Source: Syngnathus acus
Taxonomy: Eukaryota; Chordata; Actinopteri; Syngnathiformes; Syngnathidae
DNA: 64,000 nt
Assembly: GCF_901709675.1 (NCBI RefSeq)
Contig: NC_051091.1
Coordinates: forward strand, 6,668,967-6,732,966
Direction: 5' to 3'
Position 1 is the stretch's first letter. The number at the start of each line of letters is the position of its first letter. Made by a program: the position numbers and the translations under genes. The notes under the pieces are model-generated. The model was given only the letters and a program-made list of their open reading frames with translations, was not told the origin of the DNA and did not search any database. Shown piece after piece: positions 24,427 through 37,608 of this stretch.

Positions 24427-27400
24427 TTAAAACCTCAGCCAGTACATTGCACTGCGCATTCTATTGTAGTCGGGCAGCTGCTCAATGGGGCCTAAGGAGA
24501 AGATGGGGCAAAAATGAACAAGTTCAGAAATCGTAAATGAACATTCAACAGCTATCGTTAAAAGTGCATTGAAAGAAGGACCCACCGACAGCTGCCACAG
24601 CCGGACACTTATCGTAGATGTATTTGGAGCAGATGTCACGCACCATCCTGGGGGTCACGGCCTGAGACGAGAGAGTCAAAGTGTGCTCAGCGCAACGGGC
24701 GGGCACTCGCTGGCAAACATCTCAAAGAGACTCACGTCGATGCGAGCGTCCCACTCGGCCAGGGGGATGCGCCGGCCATAGTTCAGAATGTGCCTGCCGA
24801 TGTCGTCACAGATCGGTGTTGTTCCTACAAAAAAAGAAAAACCCACTCGTGATTGAGCTATCTTGGAGTGAGTTTGTCAAATGCAATGACAATAGCGTGA
24901 CGCACCATTGAGCTGTCCCACCAAACTGGCCTTCAGCGCATTCTTGCCTCTGGCGACATCACTCTCTGTGACCGTGGTGCACACATTCATCCTGCATGAG
25001 GCACAACCTGACTCAAATCTCACAAGTCAAAATGAACCGTGCAGTTGGGGTGATCTGTGTGACTCGGTGTCATTTCTCACCAGGAATTCTGGGACCAGTG
25101 CATCATGTCGTCAATGCTGAGCTTATCTGTCACAAAGTAAATGCCCAGCAGGCCGGTGTCATTGTAGGACGAGAGGAATGTCTGGAAGCTGTGACACAGG
25201 TTCTCCTCCGCCGCCAGGCGAGCCAAACGGCTGCTCATGTTCTTCACGTGAATAAAGAGTGGACATAGGAAGGTTTTGTCAGACGAGTTTCATTTAAAAC
25301 TGATTAGTTGGGATAAATGTAACCATCAAGGCAGCTGACAATATTCCATTTCAAATGGTCAAAACAAAGGCGACAATGAAACAATGCTTTGGCGACATCA
25401 CTTCAGATATGACACTGGCGTCTAACCTTTCCGCCGCCACAGGTGAGGTCATAGCTTCCGATGATGGCGTTGGCCACCATGAGAGGCACGATGTCCGGGC
25501 TAGCAGCGCCGGGGGCCTCCACGGCGATGGCGATGTGGGCCAGGGGCAGACCATCGTCACGGAAGCGGATCTGGGGAGAAACATAAATCTCAATTAGCAT
25601 TGGCTATTGTTTTCCCCACTTTCTTCTAGTAGCATTTTACTACTTCTCCTAACATAGGTGGGGAGAGCCATTAAATATTTTCGCAATACCAACTCACCTC
25701 ACTGCCTGTAAATCTGCAGGGTGACAACACAGGAACGGCATCTCCCTCGTATTCGAAGGACAGTCCACTGAAGTGAGTCTGGGCCAACGCCACAAGCTCC
25801 TCATGGTTCACACCTGCATATTTAGCACATGACATGAGGGGCCAATCTTTGCACAAATGTTGTATGTGGTGGCAGAAAGGACCAACCTCCAGCTGCAGCC
25901 AGAACCATGCGGGGAGCCTTGTAATGGCTGTTGACGTATTCCACTAGATCCTGGCGGGTGATAGTTCTAATAGAATTTCAAATGATGTTTCTTAGAAACT
26001 TAAAGGATTAGTGCATTGACAATTATTGTGGTGGCAAAACAATTTTACTCCCCCCCCCCCTCACCTGGCGGTGTTGGATGGTCCAAGTGGACTGTGTCCC
26101 AGTGCAGTACCCTGGTAGGCGGTTGCATGCAGCAGGTCCAGGCAAACTTCCTGATGGTTGTTTTCCATTTCTTCCAGTTCGCGCAGCACCACACCCCGCT
26201 GCTGCTCAATCTCCTCCTCGCTCAGCGAGCAGCCCTGCACCATCTCCGAAAGCAGCTCCACAGCTGGGGAAACACAAGTATGTTAAAATGTTTGAGTATT
26301 CCTCAAAACATTAGCTTACACAGTGCAGGTTTTTATGCATTGTTCCAAATCTGTATCAACAGCAGATTTTGTCTAGAAATCCAAACAAATTAGAGGTCCA
26401 CTAAGTGTAACGGAATAGTTTGTGTTCTCCTGTGTACTACACTGCATGCATGGATGCTAACAAGTCACAATACCTTTAGGCAAGTCTTTAGCCAAGGTCT
26501 TCATGTAGTAAGCGGTATGTTCCCGGGATGTGTAAGCACTCAAGTGAGCACCCATAGACTCCACCTGCTGCTCTAAAGCTGTCTGAGGGTACTTCTTGGT
26601 GCCCTAGAAAGCAAGGACAAAAGTCACCTTGTTTAACTGTGTTTGACATTTGAATAACAGTGGAGGACGTTCCTTTCCTACAGTGGTGATGTAACTCAAA
26701 TTTTTACCCAAGTCAGAATCACTAATTGATACTAAGGCAATAGTAAAGTTACAGTTGTTCTCATCCTAGTTTACATTAGGTGACAGGCGGGTTACACCAG
26801 GAACTGTTCGCTAGCCAATCAGAGGGCACATAAAGACAAATAATCATTCACACCGAAATCCAGACTGTCATAAAAAAGGTCTCAATGTATTAACATCCAA
26901 AAGAGTGTGTCAACCTACCTTAAAAGCCAGGTGCTCCAGGAAAAACCCTGTCCCATTGTTCTTTTCGCTCTCATAGCGACTGCCAGCACTGATCCACAGT
27001 CCGACCTATGAAGGAGAGGATATTTGGAAAGTGAGAGTTGATCATAGCCCAATGCCATCCACTATTGCATGTTATGAAGTCCTTACAGTGCACGTAGCAT
27101 GTCCCGTCTCTTCCGATGCGACCCTCAAGCCATTATCCAGGGCAGTGAGACGAGTTTCAGGGGCTCCCAGTAGGCTTTGGGCATAGCTGACTGAGGCTTG
27201 GCCACGCCTCAGAGACAGCAGGAGGGGCTACGATGATAAGACAGAAACTTTCAATGTACTATTATTATTACTGACAACACAAATATAAATACATTCACAT
27301 CAATCACCATTGAGAAATGTATCAGAACTTAATTTGACTTTATAAAGTGAGAACTGCTAAAATAATAATAATAATAATAAATATATATAATATAATAAAA

Positions 27401-28038
27401 TAATCTGACAAATCTTTGAATTGCCTTCAAATCACAGGGGACATTTACAAATTACAACTATGTCACCTTTCAATGGCAACAGGGAGGCAACAGAAGCTGT
27501 CTGCCACTTAGTGGTTTAGTGCTTGTGAAACGTCATTTGAAAGATACAACACAAAGTCACAATGCAAAAGACACATTAACAACCGATGGAAGCGCATCAT
27601 TAAATTATTTGGTCGAAATTACCATACTTGACAAGCTATTTGGGAAGCTAAGCTACGTTGAGGGCAAATCAGGACATACCGTTTCTGACAAGAGTAGACA
27701 ATGAGAAAATCCCTCATACGAAAATAAAACATTGACTTTACAAATATAATCTTTAAAGATCAACGAAATTATCTATAGCAAACCCTGCATTATTACTTGA
27801 TCAATTGACCTTGTATTCACTCAAGGCTAGCCAATGCTAAAATGCTAACTGGAGGTACCGCTTGCGGAAAGCTAACCATGACAATTGCTTCTTCCATTTC
27901 TTGTGCATTCACTTTGACAATAAGGAGTACCCGAAGCGGCTTGTTCTTAGACGCGTCCCTTGAAGGCTTACTTACACTGCGGGTTTTGGCGAGTACACGA
28001 CCCACGGTGCTCCCGACTCGGCACACTGACGCCGCCAT
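24427..28038 (-). CDS. uqcrc1: Cytochrome b-c1 complex subunit 1, mitochondrial (core protein I)
   Basis: This is a matrix-side core subunit of respiratory complex III, derived from the processing-peptidase beta family. Thirteen exons join in phase: 28038-27976, 27227-27087, 27005-26919, 26603-26474, 26263-26065, 25966-25887, 25813-25698, 25570-25427, 25241-25081, 24991-24906, 24824-24736, 24661-24586 and 24491-24427. This gives 478 aa, against 480 in human. An Arg/Ser-rich presequence opens the protein. The zinc motif HxxEH of active peptidases is altered to FFLEH (89-93), as expected for the inactive core subunit. Other marks are [42 protein letters not shown] and the C-terminus [14 protein letters not shown] to [12 protein letters not shown]. 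The short first exon in a GCCGCCAT context suits a housekeeping promoter. Intron 3 carries a fish repeat fragment. Confidence 0.98.
26779..26855. repeat. Fish interspersed repeat fragment in a uqcrc1 intron
   Basis: The run 'ggtgacaggcgggttacacc' followed by 'gttcgctagccaatcagagg' and 'gcacataaagacaaataatc' matches my memory of a very common teleost dispersed repeat ('gcgggttacacc...tggtcgccagccaatcgcagggcacatatagacaaac'). It is mutated and truncated. A weaker relative may occur near 28313-28350. Confidence 0.6.
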
Positions 28039-28423
28039 TTTTCACTCCAGGTTAAAGAAGGCAACCGATTCCGCTGTCCTCGCGCAAAGGACTCTTCTTC
28101 GTTTGTAAGTTTAATTGTGTCATCCACCTCAGAAATATCTATCGCCACCGCGTGTTCAAAATGTGTTATTGCAAGTACAAACAAAAACAAAGACTCGGTC
28201 CTTGATTTAATTTATAAGCCAAAATAAGTGTTGCCTACTATTAATTGCATTCACATAATTTCTTGTCAAGGTGGCACATATTTTGGGGTTAAATGCTTTG
28301 TCAATATGAGCGATTGACTAGCGACCAGTCCACGGTAAACTGACTCGAATGAGGCATAGTCCACAACTTAAATGTCAAGTAAAGCAGCAATGAACTGAAA
28401 ATACCTAGCAATTAAATTGGAAC

Positions 28424-28429
28424 TTTATT
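28424..28429 (-). terminator. Polyadenylation signal of ttll3
   Basis: Plus-strand TTTATT reads as AATAAA on the minus strand, about 240 nt downstream of the ttll3 stop. The implied mRNA end lies only about 370 nt from the uqcrc1 start codon, so the ttll3 3' end and uqcrc1 promoter are packed together. Confidence 0.6.
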
Positions 28430-28667
28430 GAGAGATAAAACATGTTTGAAGTGAGTCTAAGATTTTCGGTCAATAAATCTCCAGCACAGCAACAAATATA
28501 TAATATTTTCCTGTACATTTTACAAAATATTAATGGCAGCCTTGAAGCTTGTAGATTCCTTACCATCCACCAAATGAATTTCAAGCGGCCGCTGAGTTTT
28601 TTGGAATGTCATCCTGTAAGTGCTTTTTGTTCTTCTTGGCATTCGGTACTCACTGAGGACGTTTAAC

Positions 28668-31600
28668 CTACAAGCCCCTTCGCCACAAAGAGACAGAATG
28701 CGAGCAAGCATCAACAGGTAGGTGGACGGATATGTGTGCCGTCTTCGGCAGTTGAAGTGTGAATGTTTCAAGAGGGATGGGCACTGATGGCTGAGGAACA
28801 GGAGGAGGAAGAATTCTGTTTGAGATGTTTTTGACAGGAGTATTGGCACTCTTAACAACTTTTGGCAAAGACTTGACTTTTTCTGAAGCAATCTCCTTTT
28901 TGGTGCCATGATACTTTGGGACTGAGCGCTTGAAAGGTCTCAGAGGAGGAAGCAGACAGGTGCCATTGAGCCTGAAGCCCTCAATAAATAAATTGACTCC
29001 TACATACTGCGGTATATCTACTCCTGCCTAGAAAACAAAAGAGACAAATTAAGTCATACAGTCAAAGGATTTAGTCGGTGCGAGCTTGCCTACCTGGTGA
29101 TATATGAGCTCAAAGTCTCCCGTGTCCGCTGATTTGTTTGCTCTGCGGTCGAGGACGACGCGCAGCGTGTCCTCCTGCACAGCCGCACAAAGACGGGCAG
29201 TGATGGGTGTAGAGGGGGCCATGGTGGGACTGGCATTGATTTCAATCAGCCATGGATGGAAGTCACCGCCTGGAAAAGATCATTCTGGGTTTGATTATTT
29301 CTTATTAGTGTTTTTAGTTTTCTCATGCTCATACCTAACATAAAGTCAGCCCCGTAAAGCTCAAAGGTGTTTTTTCGTGAATCCACAAGATCTTGCGCGC
29401 TCTGCAATGCATGGATAATAGACTTCTTCATCCCGGGCACAACCACATTTTCCCACTGAGTTTTGTAACCCCGACCAGACAGGAAGGTTATGAACTGGTC
29501 GGCTGACCACATGTTGTCTTCTGGGATGCTGGGATGGCGTTGATGAGAAGGTCTCAGATGCTTTTGGATGGAATTATTGCACAAGTGCACAGAGCTGAAA
29601 AGAAGTTTGGAAATAGGTGACCCATATAAGTTATAGCATACATTCAAGTGTACATGCATTTAGTAATTTTGTATTCTCAACATACTTGTCCAGCGTGTCC
29701 AACGAATAAGGCTGCGTAGAGAAGCGTAAGTAGCACTTCTTATAAAACCACACGGTGAGAGGGTTCCAATCTGTTACCAGAAACCACTGGCGCACATCAA
29801 ACTTGGTCCCCTCCACTAAGAAGGGACGCTCCAAGTACTTCTGCACCACCCACTTGCTCTCCTTGATCAAGGCTGAATCGCTGTCCACCAGGCTGAGGAT
29901 CTGATCCAAACGCTTGGCACATTTGATACCTGTAAGAGCGAAGGGATGGATTCATATTTTGAAATAGCATGTACCTGAAAGGGTCAAGACCCAAGTCCCA
30001 CCTCTGCCTCTGGACTTGGCTCCTGGCTTGATGATCCAGATGTTGTGGATGCCATCTGTGTCCAGTTGTGGACTGACGTCAGCCAGTCTCTGCAGCATGG
30101 ACTTACAACGTCTTACTAAATGATTGCTGATCTCAATTTTGGCTCCGGCACTGAGTGAAAAAGCAAGCAGGAGAACCGCTAGTATGTATACACACACGCG
30201 CAGACATCGTGGTATACTTACTGAACAAGCAAGTAGTAGCTGTTGATAAATTCCCCCCACTCCTCCTTAGCAAGGGATGGCGTTGTCTCCGAGCTAGCGT
30301 CAATGTCAGCGTGCTCCAAACTCTCGAGAAAATCCCAACACACTTTGAGAGCTGTGCCGATCATTTTGGAAACCATCACGGGCTCCGATGATTCTACAAA
30401 TGGAGGAAGGCAATCAAACCGAGCCACAACATACGCTAAAAAGATTGCCGGCTACTTTGCATGTGCTCGTTCTTCTTCTCTTCCTGAACATTATGTGCTG
30501 TCTCCACAATGTACTTCAAAAGACTGGTGCAGGCTGTCCTCCTGTAGTCCTCTTCAGGAGGGAAATAAAGATTACAGACATCTAAATGTTGTACTTTTTC
30601 CAGAAAGTTATTCATAAAATCTAACCAATGAAAGCATGCTTCTCATCCCGGGCTCCAAGTCTGTAACAACGAGGAAAGAAAGTGTCCGGGTCTGTTGAGT
30701 CAAACCAATGCAGACTTCTCAGGTTCACACACAAGCCCACCTGGAACAGATTTTATGATGAGGTCCTGCACTTTGACTTAAAAGTTGAATCCATTCCATA
30801 ACTCAATTTACTCAAGTACTATATGTAATCAATTTTAGTACCTTAGTGGTGAAGCTGCCTGCTTTGGCAAAATGGTTAGTCATCTGTTCTTTCTGCAAGA
30901 TACTGGTGTTGATGGCATCTCTTTTATTTGTCCAGTAGAAATAAACCATTTCATTCCGCACCATGCGAGACTGAGGGATGAGAATATTTTTTTTGTCTCA
31001 ACGTAACACCAGATGTCCTCACGTTTTGTTTCTTCAAGATTTTACCATAAGATTGTACAGTCCGGCCGGATCCTGCTCTTGGTTGACATCATCTGAGAAG
31101 AAGGCTCAATGGTAACGAGTGAGTAAAGAAATAAAAGAGACAAAAAGAGCTGTTGTAACATCACATCATCAGCTGACCGTCTTCACCGTCGCTGTCACCG
31201 GCATCGTTCAAGCGGGCCTCTTTAACAGGACGTGAGGACATGTGGAGGCCGGGGTGACACATCCGCTTCTCCAGCCAGCCTCTGGCCCGCAATGAGGCCC
31301 GAATTACCGGGTAAGGGCCCTGAATGGAGAACACTTTATGCAACTAAAAGAAAGAGACAGACATGGCATAAAACATGGAGGTGAATGAAAATAAATAGGA
31401 ATATTTTCAAAAACATACAAAGACATTTTGTTTTCTCTTTTTGACTTACCTTGACAGTTTTTTCCACTATGGCCTTGGCTGTCTTTAGTCTCTCTGAGTT
31501 GAGAGCAGGCAAGCGGACAGCGTGTCGAAATGGTGGTGACGCTGTCTCACACACACACACAAATGCAAATGAAAGAAAAAAAATCTTCCTGAGTGAGTCA

Positions 31601-31742
31601 TCTGTACAAGTGTATTGTGAGATGACTTACTCGTTTGCAGTGTTTTGATTTCAACTTGACTTTGGCATTGCTGGACCATTGTTACTAGATTCTGGTCCTT
31701 CAACAGGCCCACAGATTGTCCCTCCTGGAAATCCAAAAGCAT
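28668..31742 (-). CDS. ttll3: Tubulin monoglycylase TTLL3
   Basis: TTLL3 adds the first glycine to glutamates in tubulin tails, mainly in cilia and flagella. Thirteen coding exons join in phase: 31742-31631, 31541-31450, 31343-31178, 31092-31046, 30970-30842, 30740-30626, 30551-30456, 30393-30222, 30150-30002, 29929-29686, 29594-29335, 29269-29094 and 29027-28668, giving 705 aa. Family marks are [69 protein letters not shown], the ATP-grasp segment [16 protein letters not shown] (about 345-360), [27 protein letters not shown] and [13 protein letters not shown] (about 533-545) with the catalytic Glu and Asn present. The start is uncertain: 31742 (MLLDFQEG) is used, but a TTTCCAG acceptor at 31725 could splice to the 5' UTR exon and move the start to an internal Met. 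One donor (31177-31172, GTCAGC) is weak. TTLL8 is less likely, given the cidec neighbour. Confidence 0.93.
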
Positions 31743-32637
31743 TCACTCTTTTACACATCTGACCTTGATGAATGTAGGTGAAGAACAAACTACAGTGAAT
31801 GTAACCAAAGATATTTGATGATGTCAACTCAGACTAAGAGCCAAAAAGAGAATGGTAACTTCATGAATTTTTAATAGATGGCCTGCGGGTTCAAACATTC
31901 GTGTCTACAGTGTGACCTCATGATTAATTCAACCCTTGTGATCTATAAACTGACTCTAACCAACCGAGGGTAGAGTTGAAAGTCACAAACAGTAACTGTG
32001 TGAACTTTTTCTACTCTCCTATAAACCTTTCTTCTCATATTTAATAATGTATTTTTTTGTTCTAAAGCACTGTGAATTAACCATAAACTATACTGTACTC
32101 CTTACATAGTAGGTTATGCATGACTTTTTTTCCCCTATTCTATTGGGAACAATTGCTGCATGTATTTATTTTCCTGTTTCGTGATTCAGCCACTCATCAT
32201 TATCACTCTGGGAAATAAAAGCATAAATAATGTATATGCATGTGCATGCTACACATGGTCCAGAATGTGTTTGTGCAATCATCTTACTTTCAAATAGCAT
32301 GTTCAGTAGGGCGCATAATGCGATACAGTGATTAAAACTCTGACAGCAACGACAGGTTTACTTTGTCAATGTGAGGGTCAAATTGCAGACCGCTTGACTA
32401 CACCAGTTAGGTTTGCATCTTGACATGGTGTGAGTATTTGTTACACAACTGCAAACACATTTCCCAATATATTTATTTTGCCATAAATAAAGACAAATCT
32501 AATGTTGAGAAATACCAGACTATAACTCATGAATTACAGTCCAAGATAAACTAAAATAGCAATTACCAGCTACCTACTTATATTATAGCATACATGATAA
32601 AATCCCCATTTCATATACAAGTTTCTTTTGTTCCTAC
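31743..32637. other. First intron of ttll3
   Basis: This is an AT-rich stretch between the candidate 5' UTR exon and the first coding exon of ttll3. No coding sequence, RNA gene or repeat family was recognised in it. Confidence 0.5.
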
Positions 32638-32700
32638 CTGCGGTGCTCCAAAGATGTTCTGACTTTGTTGTTGAGTTTCACCGGAGGAACGCACGCTCTA
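32638..32700 (-). other. Candidate 5' UTR exon of ttll3
   Basis: On the minus strand, GAGCACCGCAG is followed by GTAGGAAC, a good splice donor, and the exon-like block has no ATG. It lies about 900 nt upstream of the first ttll3 coding exon and directly downstream of a perfect X-box, so it fits as the first noncoding exon. The upstream border is approximate. Confidence 0.5.
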
Positions 32701-32717
32701 CCCCAACTTGGTTTACT

Positions 32718-32731
32718 GTTGCCATGGCAAC
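32718..32731. promoter_or_regulatory. Perfect palindromic RFX X-box at the ttll3 promoter
   Basis: The 14-mer GTTGCCATGGCAAC is a complete palindrome and an ideal RFX-family X-box (two GTTGCC half sites around AT). It lies about 80 nt upstream of the donor of the candidate ttll3 first exon. RFX2/RFX3 with FOXJ1 control genes of motile cilia in vertebrates, and TTLL3 modifies ciliary tubulin, so position and function agree. Binding itself is inferred. Confidence 0.8.
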
Positions 32732-33621
32732 ACCAAGGGGGCCTGATATGCAACAGCACCTGAACACATTTATTATTTTAAATCTCATGTATTGTATTTA
32801 GTTTTATATTTGATTTTCAACAACATATTACGTAATTTATAATGTTGTTTTAAACTGGCAAAATTAATAATTTTATGATACATATCAAGTTACAAAAGGA
32901 TAATGCCGCATTCCAGACTGCTGTGAAATTTCCAGTTTGAAACTTAAGTTCCAGTCCAGAGTGAACGAAAACATGGCGAAAGGTACTCAAACATGTTTTT
33001 CCGAAAAGTTCATTGAAAATAGATACGCTCAATACCAGTTGGACACAAATCCTTTTAAGTTGTTTTCATTTTTGTTAGGATAAAGCCTAATTGTTATTGT
33101 GTACTCAAATGCTGAGGCAGCTATAATACTGCTGTTCAGGTGCAGTGCTTTGTTTATGACATGAGGGGGCGCAAGTGTACATAATAGAAGTTGAGAAACC
33201 TTCATTTACGGTAAGCTCCCGCCAACAACAACCGACATAGTAAAGGCTGCTTTGCCCTTTTATAATAATGTATCAGTCCTTGACAATGTAATAATTTCAC
33301 ATTATCATACATACACGCTAAACCTATTCCCACTTATTCCGCCATCTTGCATAACCGTGACGTCATCGTGCGCTTTGTGTCCGGACAAATCTCCTCCTCG
33401 TTCACTCCAACGAAACAAACACCAACACGCTGTCAAACCTACTACTTAGTCACGCAGCCCAAATAAAACGCAGGAAAACAAGTGGTAAACTTCACTTTTT
33501 CAAACGAGGTATGTTAAGCTAACATTACATGCTAATTATCATCACAACGCTAACTTGGCGTGTTAGCTTACAGAGTGTGTCACCAATTTACTCCAACAGA
33601 ACGCCGGGGTTTACCGGTGAA
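32732..33621. promoter_or_regulatory. Divergent promoter interval between ttll3 and hmces
   Basis: About 0.9 kb separates the ttll3 X-box from the hmces start codon. On the hmces side there is a YY1-like GCCATCTTG (33341-33349) and a consensus CRE, TGACGTCA, at 33358-33365. An intact GGGGGCGC core is seen near 33166-33173. No TATA box is obvious. The two genes are transcribed away from each other, so this interval should carry both promoters. Confidence 0.55.
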
Positions 33622-35311
33622 ATGTGTGGAAGGACTGCGTGCACTCTGGCTCCGGATGAGGTGAGCCGAGCCTGCTCGTACAGAAACCGGCGTGGGCAGC
33701 GGAGACAGCCTAGTTGGAGGGAGGGTAACGCGGACAAATACCGACCCTCCTACAACAAAACCCCCCAGTCCATGAGCCCCGTGCTGCTGTCACACAGGCA
33801 CTTTGACAAGGTAACCTGATCGAGAACTAAATAAAAAACGCGCTAGGAAATTCTCAGTATGATTAAGTTGTGTTTTACTGACATTATCCGGAACATGACA
33901 CCCAAAATTGTAGGTACGAAAAAACAAAATCAAACCCCCTTTTTTTCTGAGCAAGTTCAATGTCACATCAATGTTGAAGTAAACAATTGAATTTAAGCTC
34001 ATGATAGGAAAGAATTTGATAGAAAGAAAAAAAGCTACATCTGTTTTGCTGGTGCATCTGATATAATGTTTTTGTGTTTGTGTAGAATGCACCTGTGGAT
34101 GAGTGTGTTTTGGTTTCCATGCGTTGGGGCCTGGTCCCTCCCTGGTTTAAGGAAAATGATCCAAGCAAGATGCAGTACAGCACCAGCAATTGTCGCAGTG
34201 ACAACATCCTGCAGAAAAAGACTTATAAGGTACTTTGTGGAAAACACTCAGTCTGTAATACATTTTAAGCTAAACAGATTCTATAAAATGTCCCTTTGAA
34301 TGGCTTTTTTTCTTACCAAGGACCCTTTACTGAAAGGACAGCGCTGCGTCATCCTCGCCGATGGCTTCTATGAGTGGAGGAGGCAGGAGAAAGAAAAGCA
34401 GCCATTTTTCATCTACTTCCCTCAGACTCACCGGTCCTGTGAGGAGAAACAAGATCCTGTCAATGAGTCAGCAGAGGCAAGTCAACGTTTTGTGCCAGAT
34501 GTGACCATACTATGTTTCCCCACCATCTTAGAAGTTCTCAACAGTACATGGCATATTTTGACCTACTGTGGGTCTGGAAGGTAGCCCCCTGCGATAAACG
34601 GTGGTTCACTGTTTACATTTGCTGGGCTGTGTTAGCAGGCAGAAGAACCATCAGATGAGTGGACAGGCTGGAAGTTGTTGACCATGGCAGGACTATTTGA
34701 CTGCTGGACACCTCCATCTGGTGGCGAGCCCCTCTACACCTACAGTGTAATCACTGTCAACGCTTCCCCCAATCTGCACAGCATCCATGACAGGTGAGGA
34801 GAGGAGATAAAAAGCTTTGCTTCAGAGCTAAAGGCGGTGTCCGTTTCAGGATGCCAGCCATCTTGGCCGGAGAGGAGGAAGTAAGGCGGTGGCTTGATTT
34901 TGGCGAGGTGAAATCTGTGGATGCTTTGAAACTGCTCCAGTCAGAAGACATATTGACCTATCATCCCGTCTCGTCGCTTGTCAATAATTCTCGCAACAAC
35001 TCTCCGGAGTGCCTTCAGCCTGTAGACCTCAACCAGAAAAAGGTACAGTGATGAAGACTTGGGTTAGGGAAGATGCAAAGTAAGCTGTAATTCGAGAAAC
35101 AAACGTGTGTGTGTATTCCCCACAGGAGCCCAAGGAGACAGCTAGCAGCAAGATGATGATGAGCTGGCTGGCGAGTGGCTCTTCAAAGAGGAAGGTGTCG
35201 GATGCCTGCAAGAGTCAGGAGAAGGACACGGACAAGAAAGACACAACCAGCAAGTCTACTGGGGCACTTCAGCAGTGGCTGCAAGGAGCCAACAAAAAAA
35301 CAAAAACCTAG
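33622..35311 (+). CDS. hmces: Abasic site processing protein HMCES (SRAP domain)
   Basis: HMCES forms a covalent DNA-protein crosslink with abasic sites in single-stranded DNA through its Cys2 and so shields them at replication forks. Six exons join in phase: 33622-33810, 34086-34229, 34321-34476, 34639-34793, 34850-35042 and 35126-35311, giving 340 aa, near the human 354. The start MCGRTACTL places the catalytic Cys at position 2. Other SRAP residues are Asn98 (STSNCRS), Glu129 (ADGFYEW) and His213 (SIHDRMPAIL). [28 protein letters not shown] and [10 protein letters not shown] are further family marks. The C-terminal tail is Ser/Lys-rich, with [14 protein letters not shown] and [11 protein letters not shown] resembling short clamp-binding motifs, which is tentative. 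Intron 3 appears to use a GC donor (GAG|GCAAGT), noted separately. The promoter is shared divergently with ttll3. Confidence 0.97.
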
Positions 35312-35391
35312 TAAAGCAGAGTTACTGGATTTCTGTCATTCTTTTAATCAATTTTAATGGGACTATATACTGTTCAATGATTAGATGTTCA

Positions 35392-35397
35392 AATAAA
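35392..35397 (+). terminator. Polyadenylation signal of hmces
   Basis: AATAAA lies about 80 nt past the hmces stop codon. The implied cleavage is near 35410-35420, almost touching the opposing rab7a signal at 35433-35438. Confidence 0.75.
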
Positions 35398-35432
35398 GTT
35401 TTAGAAATAAACAGGTAGCTGAATTTGAGGTT

Positions 35433-35438
35433 TTTATT
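35433..35438 (-). terminator. Candidate polyadenylation signal of rab7a
   Basis: Plus-strand TTTATT (AATAAA on the minus strand) lies about 1.1 kb downstream of the rab7a stop. A 3' UTR of that size is in the usual range for RAB7A. If used, the two opposing transcripts end within a few tens of nucleotides of each other. Confidence 0.5.
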
Positions 35439-36545
35439 ACCCTTATACTTGAAAGGCAAAGACATTTTGAAACATTGCTATGCATTTATCATATTTATAA
35501 TACAATGACGAATGCCACTACTTCCACCATTTCATTCTTTTCTGTTAGCGATCTTCAAATTCGTAATGCATTTCCGTTTTACCGTGATTCAAACAGACAG
35601 ATCTGATTGATTAAAATAAATGTCAAGCACTTAAAGCAACTGGCAGTAAGATATACGGAAACTGACATGGTTGTCTTCCCCACAAAATGATTGCAATTGT
35701 ACAAAGTCTTTGAAACAGTTGTCAATAAAAAGAAACACATTGACTAAGAGTACTGAGTTAGAAACCAGAGTATACTTCTTTTCCTGGACTGTCAAGGAAT
35801 TGATGTGCTGCCTTGATTTGTTTCATCTTGCACCAGGAAGCGAGAACTACTAGAGAAAGTCAAAAGAGGAACAAAACTCACCTGTGTGCCAATCTCATGT
35901 CACGTACAAGGTTATTTTGAGTGACTTCAACACAACCTGAACTGTTTAGTGGTGGGACTTGCAATTTGTCTTCATTTTGTGTATCAATTAGCATCAAAAC
36001 TGCAATCTGATTATCCCAAGTTAAATCTCAGTCCCTATATGTATTTCAAGGTTGCGTGAGGTGCGTAGCGTGACACAAAGCCACAATACAAATCACTTAA
36101 AGGAGGGGAGGGGGGAGCAGTGTTTCTTCTATTCATGCAGTTGTGGTGCCCTGTAAAATAAGACAACAACCACCACAGCTACAAAAAAAAAAATATCCTC
36201 AATGAAACAGACATGTAGGATGTTTGAGCTCAATGTAAAACAAGTGATTGTGAAAGCAGCGATATTCATAGAACTGAAAACGTCTGTTGCCATTTAAAGG
36301 TGGGGGGGAAAAACACTGGACAGGAAGAATAAGCATACGATGTTTAAGGTGTTCTTTGGGCTAGGGGAGCGATGCTTGAAAGAAAATGTGTGATTCCCAT
36401 ACACGAGGAGGAGGCTGCAGCATGTTCACGTCGTACTGTCGTGAGCAAGATGCTGCTTGTACGGTGGGTCGTGGGAAGGGAGGATATTCAGACAAGGCAT
36501 GACGGGGGAGGCGACGAGGGGCCGCGACGCAGATGTCGGTGGGCC

Positions 36546-37608
<1,063 letters not shown>

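Noticed and set aside
27355-27402. AT-rich AAT/TA repeat as a functional element
   Set aside because: It is a simple microsatellite in uqcrc1 intron 1 with no other structure.
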